In this document: positions 55,675-64,000 of the stretch, piece after piece
Numbering within the stretch: position 1 is the first letter of the stretch
Layout: the number at the start of each line of letters is the position of its first letter
Assembly: GCF_029227915.1 (NCBI RefSeq)
Contig: NC_079875.1
Span: 17,353,001-17,417,000 of the forward strand
Reading direction: 5' to 3'
Length of the DNA stretch: 64,000 bases
Origin: Hydractinia symbiolongicarpus
Lineage: Eukaryota; Cnidaria; Hydrozoa; Anthoathecata; Hydractiniidae
The notes under the pieces: generated by a model
Seen by the model: only the letters and a program-made list of their open reading frames with translations
What the model was told of the DNA's origin: nothing
Databases searched by the model: none
Program-made: the position numbers and the translations under genes

Positions 55675-57093
55675 TCAAACATCAATTTCTTCGTCGCTTT
55701 CTTGATCAGAGTCAATCAAATGAAACGGCCCGCATGCATCCTCAACATCCGAATCTGTTATGTTCTCAAAAGGATTTATTTGACTCTCTTCCTCTTGCAA
55801 GATATTCAGGGATTCTCTTAGCCGTGATGCCCCATCAGGACAAGCTCCCTCCTTTTTAAAACAGTGGATCTTGTCATCTTCACTACCATCGACTGGAAGG
55901 CTTAAACCGCATGTTTTAAAAGATTTCACGATGAGCTCACTTGACAGCTTTTTCCAACCTTCTAAGATCCACTCGATTACTTTCCTTCGCGGAGGTGGCT
56001 TCATATTACCTGCTTTTGTATATTCGTGGATCCCTTCACTAAGCCATGTATCGTAAGCTTCGGTAACATGAGCTTTGAATGGCTTATTCCACGAAACATC
56101 GGGGGCTTGAATATACGGAGTACAACCACCGGGGACGATAACTGAATCAACATTGAAACTTTTCAAACGTTGCTTGATTGTTTGCATCATGTGGCATTCA
56201 AAGGAATCCCAAGCTAACAATCGCTTTTGAAAAGAAAATTTACCAATAACTGTTTTAATGTATTCTAATGTCAATTCCTCATTCATCCAAGCATTTGAAG
56301 ATGAAGCGATAATACATTTAGATTTGTATTCTTCGTTTAGAGCATTACATTCCCGCTTTGCACCCCCAAAAACGATGAATGGTTTGAGCCGTGTTCCATC
56401 AGCCTTTGCTGTAAGGCACACAGAAACTCTGACTTTCTCATGGCCAGTGGTCTTTAAAGGAATGTCTTTCTTTCCTTTGCTTTCTACAGTTGTCCCTGAG
56501 AGCATGTCAGACCAAATTGCAGTTTCATCCATCGCAATGATTGAACCAGCGGAGTATTTAAATTTTCTTTGTAATCGTCGGCACTGTAAAACATACATGA
56601 CAAGTTTGTCGACCATACAACTAGGATTCTTTTGAGCGGTAGTTGTTCTTCTCCTTAAAGAAAGTCCGTTTCTTTTCATAAATTTTTCCAACCATCCACG
56701 ACTGGCTACAAAGCTCTCTTTTACAGCAGGGTCATCGGTGCTTTTGTCATGGATAATCTTTGCTTTCTTCATTATTAATTTTCGAGAAACTCTAAGCATT
56801 GCTGATCTACGATCCATTATCCAGATGAGTACTTCTTCTTCTAAGTCGTCGTTCGTGAGCTTTCTTCCCCCACCATCAAGTCTTCTTCTTTTCAGTCCAC
56901 CTTTATCAGCAACCCTGGCTTTGATGTCTTCCATTTTTGCTCTCCATTCACGAACTCTCCTCTCGTCAACATTGTATCGCCTTCCTGCTTGGCGATTTGA
57001 ATAATTGATTGCATATTCCACGACTTCCTTCTTCAGATCCAAGGAATAGGATTTGATTTTTTCTCCTTTGTGTGAATTCTCGGTTGGAGCCAT
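55675..57093 (-). CDS. pogo/Tigger-type transposase (472 aa)
   Basis: This DNA transposase should cut and join the element's ends. The N-terminus (residues about 10-55) is a psq-like helix-turn-helix (LKKEVVEYAINYSNRQAGRR, RRVREWRAK). A CENP-B-type DNA-binding domain follows (about 80-150, EEEVLIWIMDRRSAMLRVSR then GWLEKFMKRNGLSLRRRT). The DDE catalytic core has AMDETAIW (D189), LLAWDSFECH (D296) and YIQAPDVSWNKPFK (D332), a DD35D triad of pogo type, closest in feel to Tigger/POGK proteins. The C-terminus is acidic (SDQESDEEIDV). All catalytic residues are present and the frame is intact. I start at ATG 57093 (MAPTEN); the longer frame would begin with GTG. It is divergent to the HIRAN-like gene. 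Confidence 0.95.
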   Translation of the reverse strand: MAPTENSHKGEKIKSYSLDLKKEVVEYAINYSNRQAGRRYNVDERRVREWRAKMEDIKARVADKGGLKRRRLDGGGRKLTNDDLEEEVLIWIMDRRSAMLRVSRKLIMKKAKIIHDKSTDDPAVKESFVASRGWLEKFMKRNGLSLRRRTTTAQKNPSCMVDKLVMYVLQCRRLQRKFKYSAGSIIAMDETAIWSDMLSGTTVESKGKKDIPLKTTGHEKVRVSVCLTAKADGTRLKPFIVFGGAKRECNALNEEYKSKCIIASSSNAWMNEELTLEYIKTVIGKFSFQKRLLAWDSFECHMMQTIKQRLKSFNVDSVIVPGGCTPYIQAPDVSWNKPFKAHVTEAYDTWLSEGIHEYTKAGNMKPPPRRKVIEWILEGWKKLSSELIVKSFKTCGLSLPVDGSEDDKIHCFKKEGACPDGASRLRESLNILQEEESQINPFENITDSDVEDACGPFHLIDSDQESDEEIDV

Positions 57094-57269
57094 GTTATTT
57101 TGCACACACACACACCTCGCTCGCTAGAAATATTTTGTTTATTATACACTAGAACGACTTCATTTTTCGTACCAAAATCAAGCATTACAATAGCTTCCCG
57201 CATTCCATTTTTTCAAAAGGTAAACAAACAATGCAATGACTTCGCTGTACATTCAAGAGAGGGCGAAAC
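57094..57269. promoter_or_regulatory. shared divergent promoter region of the transposon's two genes
   Basis: Only 176 bp separate the two start codons, so both promoters must overlap here unless untranslated exons lie elsewhere. A CACACACACACAC run adjoins the transposase start. A TATTATACA box-like word at 57138-57146 is possible but unproven. Confidence 0.5.
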
Positions 57270-58031
57270 ATGGCTAGAACTATTCCAAGAAACTTTTCAT
57301 TTGCCTTTATTGTGAAGTTTGAAACAAACATACGAGGCCACCATGTCTACAAAGATGTTTGGACTCCAACTCTGGGAGAGAAACTTAACTGCAAACCAGA
57401 CGAAAGAGAAGAGGCCAAAGAATATGATCAAAACGCCATAGGTGTATACAAACTAAAGCCACAGGTTACAGTAAAAGGTGAAGATGAATCCGACAAAAAA
57501 CCTACAGAAGAAAATAAAAAGACAGAATCAGAATCAAGTACTACACCAGCGGTTGAAAACGAGAAAAGTGAACCAAGCGAAACAAACAAAACGAACAAAG
57601 TAACCAAAGCCAAAGGAAGAAAATCAACCAAAGGAAGTAAAGCAGCAAAGGAAACTGAAGCAGTCAAAGAAACTGAGGTCGCGATCGAACCAGTATCTAA
57701 AGAGGTCAATAAAGAAGTTGTCGAAATAGATTCAGACGATCTGGGAGAAAAGGATGATGAGTTTTTAGTCGGACATTTACCCATTGAACTATCCAAACTA
57801 ACGAAACAATTTTTGAAATCTGATAAAAACAACACGATGATCGCAAAAGTAACGGGAAAAAGGAAACGAGAGCTTGGCTTGGTCGTCCCTGCCAAGTTTC
57901 TTTGCTGTTCAACCAACAGTAAAATTGCAAACATTCTTTATGAGGAACTTAATAAGAAGAAATGTAAATTTAGCTATTTAGAACTTAATGTAAATGAATA
58001 TTGCAATAAGAAGACTATAGAGTTCGAATAA
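57270..58031 (+). CDS. transposon-borne HIRAN-like protein with charged linker (253 aa)
   Basis: The two ends of the protein read as halves of a HIRAN-type domain. Residues about 13-62 contain FETNIRGHHVYKDVWTPTLG and EYDQNAIGVYKL, matching the HIRAN pattern (G-x2-VY, GE-L, then the D-x-NAI-V core). Residues about 163-215 contain EFLVGHLPIELSKLTKQFLK and a TGKRKRELGLVVPAKFLC strand, matching its second half (VGHLP-E-S, then a T-G-R-R turn). Between them, residues about 68-162 form a Lys/Glu/Ser/Thr-rich low-complexity linker. HIRAN domains bind single-stranded DNA ends, in HLTF for example. Here a role in handling transposon ends or replication forks is inference. The ATG at 57270 is the first in frame, and the stop overlaps an AATAAA. 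It could also be a captured host gene of this HIRAN-like type. Confidence 0.75.
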   Translation: MARTIPRNFSFAFIVKFETNIRGHHVYKDVWTPTLGEKLNCKPDEREEAKEYDQNAIGVYKLKPQVTVKGEDESDKKPTEENKKTESESSTTPAVENEKSEPSETNKTNKVTKAKGRKSTKGSKAAKETEAVKETEVAIEPVSKEVNKEVVEIDSDDLGEKDDEFLVGHLPIELSKLTKQFLKSDKNNTMIAKVTGKRKRELGLVVPAKFLCCSTNSKIANILYEELNKKKCKFSYLELNVNEYCNKKTIEFE

Positions 58032-58032
58032 A
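58027..58032 (+). promoter_or_regulatory. AATAAA overlapping the stop codon of the HIRAN-like gene
   Basis: AATAAA at 58027-58032 includes the stop TAA (58029-58031). This is a compact layout consistent with a small transposon; a real 3' end would fall shortly downstream, inside the right end of the element. Confidence 0.45.
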
Positions 58033-58068
58033 AGCATTGAAATCTCATTTTCTCTTTCGAATTTTCGA

Positions 58069-58136
58069 ATTTTAGGTGCGGCGCTTATTAGAGGGCGGCG
58101 CTTAATAGAGGGCGGCGCTTATTGGAGGAAATACGG
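58069..58136 (-). repeat. right terminal and subterminal repeats of the transposon
   Basis: The block 58069-58123 equals 55420-55474. The outer 25 bp (58112-58136) are the inverted partner of 55374-55398, ending GAGGAAATACGG before TA. Confidence 0.9.
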
Positions 58137-58886
58137 TACCATTAAATGTAATTCGCCGAAATATTTATAAAAAAAATAAAAAAATTAGGTATATAATAAG
58201 AGATAGCGTTGTAAAGATGAAGTGACATTTCTTGCTAAGAGCAGACCACTCAAAGTTAATGAATAGTGGGTATTTAATGTTTACAGTCTGAAATCTCTAG
58301 CACAGCATCAAAATATTTTTAACAGATGAAGAGTATATATTGCATATATACTGTAAAGTACAAAAAAATAAAAGTCACTTAGTGCTTAGTCTTTGGTAGA
58401 CACCCCGATCCTTTACATTCTCTAACATTACGAGACTAGACTAGAGTTGGTTTCTTTTTTAGTTATTAGCTAGCTGTAAGCTATATAGCTATATACTGCT
58501 TTTTCAATAAAAGAAGCTAACTAGCCACAACAGCTATTACATTTTGGCTATTGCAATGAAAAAAATAAAAGAAAACAAGGAAATGGAAGAGTTTTTTATA
58601 TTACTTAATCCTTTCGGTAGTCATATAATACTTACATATATCATAAATAATTTCTTCTTGGAGCCAAAAAGCAAAGTTTGTTGATAAAATAGTCTGCGCC
58701 TCTTTTTGATACATCACCAACCAATATAGCCGCCAACCCGACACATTCACCATCAAAATTCGTCATATTTTGAAAAGGCGGGATAACGAACAAAAAACGG
58801 AAAATTCGGAGACATTCCTTAACTCACCCGAGCGCAACATAGCGAGTTGACAGCCATTTTATACATAAAACCGGTATTATCAAAAA
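58137..58886. other. no gene recognised
   Basis: AT-rich sequence right of the transposon; nothing supported. Confidence 0.45.
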
Positions 58887-59008
58887 CTAGTCGGTGGTCA
58901 ATGGAAATATTCGTTTGTTTGCCCGTCCTTTTTATACTGCATCAAGTGCCTCCCGCTATTGCGGTACCGCTTTGCGTGTCAAACGTATACCAGCATTATA
59001 ATACAAGA
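58887..59008 (+). repeat. dispersed CTAGTCGTTAGC-type repeat, diverged copy
   Basis: CTAGTCGGTGGTCAATGGAA, GCCCGTCCTTTTTATACTGC and the end CATTATAATACAAGAAT match the family in order, with many substitutions. This is the oldest-looking copy together with 7789-7891. Confidence 0.65.
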
Positions 59009-62000
59009 ATAGCCGGTTGAAAACGGCGTCGTAACGCCGGGGTAAGCCATAAGAGACGAAGGAAAAAATGTAGAAAGAAAAACACACATATAAATCAGGC
59101 CTTAAATGTCTAAGGTGGTAATTCATTTTTGATGTTATCTACAAACATAAAAGAAAAAAATCATCACTTATGCGGATACAAAATTGATAGGCACAGGCTT
59201 GCTGGTCCCTCGAACATTTATGATTTAGCCAAAAGGTTATCTAAAGAATAAAGTATTGGATAATCTTTAATCTCATTGTAGCCAGTTTTGAACCGAAATA
59301 TTGACAATTAAACAATACAACTGTACAATTTCAGAGAGAACCGTAATCATAAAGCAGTTTAATGGTTAAATGAAGCTATGTGCAAACATATACAAAGGTA
59401 CTCCATGTAAAGGGGGCAAAATGAAGAATGGCCGTGTAATAGTAAATACAAAAACTCTCTATACTAAATAGATCTAAAACCATTCTCATTTTGTCAAGAG
59501 GCATCTACTGTTTTCGATTTAATTAAGTACAAGAAATATATAAAATTAGGAAAAAATAGTATCATTAATATAGGAAGTGTTGTACCTCCCATACTCAATT
59601 TTTATAACCCATGACAGAGATGGTGTTTTTGCATGGTTGCCGTTAGAACTAAAATAATTACACTGTTAGAATATATACTATTAAGTCTTCAAAATGGTAA
59701 ATTATCAGAAGTTATCCTGTAACGTTTGGTCTGCCTTATGTTATAAACTCGCCTAAAAATAGACAAGCCAACAATAAGATTTTTTTTTCTTACCTTACAT
59801 TCTCATCCTTGTGTTGAAGAATACGAAAGTTAACATAATCAAACAATAAACAAAACAATCTGTAGAAGTTTGTGCAAAAACGTTACTTCTTCTGATGAAT
59901 GCATTTTTTGTGTTGACAACTTTAGTGTTCTTTCCCACGCGGACAGCACTCGGATTTAAATATTTTAGCTATCTTACAAGACATCCTGGTTCCAAAAAAT
60001 GATATTTCCTCCATACGTTTATATGATTAGATTTCAATTCGCTCCATTATAGCATTTTAATTAGTGTGTAAATGGAACATTGTGAAAAATATCTTTGTTT
60101 ATGCCACATGCACTTAACTTAATTAGGCTTTCTCTTGGGGAGATTATTTGATGCTTCAGAGGAAAAAGAAAGTTATCTTTTAGTTCTTGAAGCAGTTTTC
60201 AAAAGCGTTTTCCTTCAGTGGTTTATTCAACGTCTGTTTGATAGCAGGAGTAGTGTGTTGAATTACCACACTAAAAGTCTTAAATGATCCTAGTAAACGT
60301 TAGGAAAATATGCCAAACACTTGCCGTTGGGAGGTTTTCTCTGTATAAAGGTTCTTTCCAAAACATTTTATATCGCTTCAAATAGTTACTCTTGCATGTT
60401 AGAACAGAGTGAGATCGATGAAGGGCATTAAGAAGATGTTTTTTGGGGGGAGAGAAGAATGTCTAAAAACAATATCATATTGTAAATGTGCCGGCGAAGA
60501 CAAATTGATGCCAAACATGGTAATAATCAAAATAGAGACGAACTTTTAACAGGAATTACTTTTTCCTGAGGGTGGAGTGGAGAGGGTAAGAAAATCTTTT
60601 TGCTGTTTTTTATTCTTTTTTGTCTTCTGAAGTATCTAAAACAGACAGATTAGATGTTTGATACACTAGAAATGAAAAGCTTTCAAATAAGAGGTCCTTG
60701 TAGTTAATCAAGCATTAAGAAGATACGCAAAAATGTAGTCAGAATGTATCACTTTGTACGGATGTTTTTGCTCCTATAAAATAATAACATATCTTACCTA
60801 ATGAAATACAAGGAAGAGGTTTGAATTTGCCAATATTATTAATCTTTGTATAATGGTGAAATACTCTAATTTGTTACAACTTTAAAAGTTCAGTTATTTT
60901 GTTTGTAATCGTGTGAAGAGCTTCTATTGACTTCCATTGACTTCTATTGAAGGGGCATTTGCATCGTATATAATTCTGTTATCTCTTTATCGCTTCCATA
61001 CTCATTTTGGCAGTTCTAATTCACGGAAAAATGAAAAACTTGTACAAATATTATTTAACCGTGGACGTGGAAATAAAGATGGAGATTGAACTCTTTTGTT
61101 TCTATTAAAATCTGTGATGCGATCAGTTGCAAATCTATTCTGTCCTTTTAAATTCTGGCGCGTGTCAGTTTTATTAAATTTCATTGGCTAGAAAACTGTA
61201 ATTATGTTAATAATTAAATTAATTTTTATAATTAGTTTGCTACAGTTTTGCGAAGCGAAATTGTGGAGCACGTTTGCTACGCAAAGTATACCAGGACAAT
61301 TATTGAGATTCTCAAAATTTCGATAGAAAAAAATCATATTAAATCAGCGTAAGAAAATATGACTGAAGTTTTTGTCTACTAGAACAAATAGTTTTTGACT
61401 GAACAGCTGTAATAAAAGTTAGCTAAATGTGGCAATGAGTTGGCTTTGTAGCCACCTACCCTCCTACCCCCTACCCCCTACCCCATTTTTCACTTAATAT
61501 TTCGTACCTTCCCCCAAGTTTTTTTCTCGATTTTCCGTTTACCAAAATCGTAAAACTGAAAAGTAATATCAAGCAATGAGGGAATGGCCTAATTTGACTT
61601 ATCGTGTATCTTACAGACCTGACACAAATACATAGTTTATACCAAGTCATGATAAAAATTGGCCTAGCTGGCATGCTTTTTCTCCTAATATTTCGAGTTG
61701 GAAATCGTGTACCTTTTCTTTGAAGTCACGTTATATTAATTTGAACGTTTATAATGCACCAGAATGTGTTATATTTATGGCTTCATGAAAAAAAGATGTC
61801 TAAATACCAAGTTCTCAGCTTGGATTGGCATGTTGGTGGTATCCGTTTTATGCAGTAGAAGAAAAGTGAGTTGCGAAAGTATGGATGATTTGAAAGTTCT
61901 TTCTATGTTTTTTCCTTGGCTGAGGTAGTTAACTAGATTACTTTTTGGTCCCTGAGACTACCATTGAAAATATTTTTTGCTGTCATCCTTCAATCGAATC

Positions 62001-63847
62001 ATTAGCTAGGTACCTCTAGCTACAGTCAGAAGAAGCAAATTCAAACCACAAGTATTAATAAAATCATTTATTTTTAAACTTTATTATAATATTTTAAATA
62101 TTTCCTAAGACTCAAATTGCTTTTTTTATTGCATCGTGGAAGTAAATTTAAGTAGCCAATCCAAAGCTAACATTCTATAAGGTTTTTGCTCATTTGTGGT
62201 TAAAAACGTTTGTACTGTTGCTACTAGCGTCTTTTTACTGATATATGTTCTAAATCTGAGCTTTATTGTCCAGCAGTGTCTTTACCTGGAAGTTTTACTT
62301 TGTTTACCTACTTTTGCATGTTGTTAAATTCTTTAACACTCGAACCTCGTCATAAATTCTTTAAGAAGTGAGCTATGCACGACGTGTGAAGTTACGAAGG
62401 ACCAAGTGGACTTTTGTTCGATAATGGTTGTGACCGTTAATTTAATTATTGTTTTTGGGAGATTAAGTTTTGACAAATATAAAAACTACTCTTGAATGAC
62501 CCTTTAAGGATGTGAAAGCACATAAAAGACCTTAACCAAATTTCGTGTTTTTCGTAACTTTCGTGTTCAGTATGATAGATTAGTGTGCCTGTGAGTCTTT
62601 CAGTCTAAGGAAATCTTTTTGTGGTGCACTAATATTACTGTCAAACGCTGAATTGCTTGAGGTTTTTTACATTGTGGCAGGGGTTATTTTTAAAATTTCG
62701 AATTTTTGGTACAAAATAAATAAATACCTTAGAAAAAGTTCATTTATTATTTTTTGCAATAATAAACATACTAAACTTATTAATAAATTTATAAGTAGAA
62801 TGGCACTTGTCACACATACTACTCCGTAAATAAACTAATGGACAAATTTACCTCCTCTAAAAGGAAATGTGAAAACGAACGAAAATTTTGTCACAGGAAC
62901 ATTGTATTGTAAACCTTCAAATATTTTCAGCGAACACCAGTCAGTTCTTACTAATTTGTTTTTTATTAAGTTACAGTTAATTCTTCTTGTAATATCAGCC
63001 GACTGTTTCTTATGAGCATGTTTCTTATTATAAAAACACGTTTTTTTTGGTTAACAATAAGTCAGACAAGCTGATATTTAATAGAATGAAACTAGGTCTT
63101 GTGCGTGCACTTTTATGTATAAAAACAATTGTTGTGATTATGCCTGTAACATGGATGATGTTTTGAAGTAATTGTTGTTGTTTTTCTTATGTTTTTTTTG
63201 TTTTGTTTTTTTAGGTCATCTAGCTACACCTAAAAGTTTAATGTATAGACAAGAATGTATTCTAACTGTGCGCGAGACATGATTAAACAAACAAATTAAA
63301 CCCTATATGATGTTGTCATTATTATTCTGTAAATTTTTAGATTTAGCGGACTGGATCCAAAATCACGTTTTTTATTTACAAAAAATGGAAGTTAATTTGA
63401 AATGTTTTGCATTTTAGAATGCTTTTAGACATGTTCAAATCCCACGCAATTAAAATTTCCAGAAGATAGGTTTTGTTTTATTATTTTCTGTACCTGTTTT
63501 CGTCTGATTTGTTCTTGCGTTGTTTTAATGCCTACACAAACTTCCTAATTAAGCCCTACTTTGTTCTCACTTATAAAACTTTACCGTAGTTTAAAAAGAA
63601 GTGCAAAAAAATTCAGATTTTGGTTTGTTCTTATTTTCTAACAAAATTCAGACTCAGGTTGTTAGTTGTAAAACCAGTTTTTTCTTTATTCATCGGAAAA
63701 TATTTGGGTCCTGTCTAGTAGTATAGGGGGGTCCTCAAGTACACACTTTCCCAAAAACCACGGTTAAACTCTCTTAAAAATTCTCACACACAAAACCAGT
63801 TGTGATTTCACAGCTGTTCATCACACCTCAACACGACAAAATCCGCT
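59009..63847. other. no gene recognised
   Basis: No frame above 70 codons and no domain is recognised. Small features only: a CTACCCC run near 61458-61482. No RNA gene was identified. Confidence 0.45.
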
Positions 63848-63960
63848 GATCATCAAGGCATGCGCTGCAACGTGACAAACGTGACCACTACTGATCATCA
63901 ACGCAGGTGCAGCAAGGCTCAGCATATTGACCACTGTTGATCATCAACGCATCAACGTGA
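63848..63960. repeat. degenerate 45-46-bp tandem repeat, 2.5 copies
   Basis: GATCATCAA(G/C)GCA begins at 63848, 63893 and 63939, with similar sequence between (GCAACGTGAC / GCAAGGCTCA; GACCACTACT / GACCACTGTT). Confidence 0.7.
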
Positions 63961-64000
63961 TCCTATTCCCCCAAGGTTGAATTGTGTATGTAGGGGGAAG

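Larger units (their letters stand above)
55374..58136. mobile_element. two-gene pogo/Tigger-type DNA transposon, 2763 bp, apparently intact
   Basis: The 25-bp terminal inverted repeats begin CCGTATTTCCTC and continue (T/C)AATAAGCGCCGC; left and right differ at one base. A TA lies just outside both ends (55372-55373, 58137-58138), as for pogo-family insertions. Between the ends are two uninterrupted genes transcribed divergently: a transposase (minus) and a HIRAN-like protein (plus), 176 bp apart. The ends are rich in the word GGCGCTTA(T/A)TAGAGGGC. Intact frames and a one-base difference between the repeats suggest recent activity. Whether the second gene is a constant part of the family cannot be settled from one copy. 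Confidence 0.9.

Noticed and set aside
55620-57004. Several plus-strand open frames of 60-125 codons
   Set aside because: They are antisense shadows of the transposase.
57094-57111. Longer transposase start (GTG, six codons upstream)
   Set aside because: GTG is not an expected start in a eukaryote; the ATG at 57093 is used.
57428-57934. Minus-strand open frame of 168 codons
   Set aside because: It is the antisense of the HIRAN-like gene, open because of its skewed Lys/Glu/Ser composition.
63720-64000. Inverted-repeat element with GGGGGG / CCCCC ends at the window edge
   Set aside because: The two candidate ends do not match beyond the G/C run, and the window stops there.

Overview
This is a eukaryotic, AT-rich window with spliced genes, long non-coding stretches, minisatellites and inverted-repeat transposons. 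The mix points to an invertebrate animal: an ACAP-type ArfGAP, an animal CYP4-like P450, a ShKT domain exon, and a Golgi-type glycosyltransferase-like protein of a kind I associate with cnidarians. A cnidarian, perhaps a hydrozoan, is my best inference. The species cannot be fixed from the sequence alone.

Left part (1-27784). After about 8.4 kb with only repeats and no convincing gene, a complete 30-exon gene on the + strand runs from 8448 to 27784. It encodes a 759-residue ACAP protein (BAR, PH, ArfGAP and ankyrin domains). All 30 exons join in frame; 28 introns are GT-AG and one is GC-AG. Its introns hold two inverted-repeat elements (8670-9471, 26831-27108), a 44-bp x4 minisatellite at the exon 11 donor and a roughly 48-copy 32-bp minisatellite at the exon 25 donor. 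Both minisatellites include the exon/intron junction itself.

Middle part (27785-49545). This holds a hairpin and a short decayed reading frame (28.8-29.2 kb), dispersed and tandem repeats, a long (TA)n tract, a decayed CYP4-like pseudogene (35.6-36.6 kb) and an intact intronless CYP4-like P450 (40461-41948) that is clearly its close paralogue. A Penelope-like GIY-YIG endonuclease fragment lies at 48.4-48.6 kb.

Right part (49546-64000). This holds an intronless type II membrane glycosyltransferase-like gene, a minus-strand ShKT exon, and an apparently intact 2.76-kb pogo/Tigger-type DNA transposon (55374-58136) with TA target-site duplication. The transposon carries two divergent intact genes between the same terminal inverted repeats: a DDD transposase and a second protein that looks like a HIRAN domain split by a charged linker. 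This two-gene transposon is the most interesting object in the window. The last 6 kb show no supportable gene.
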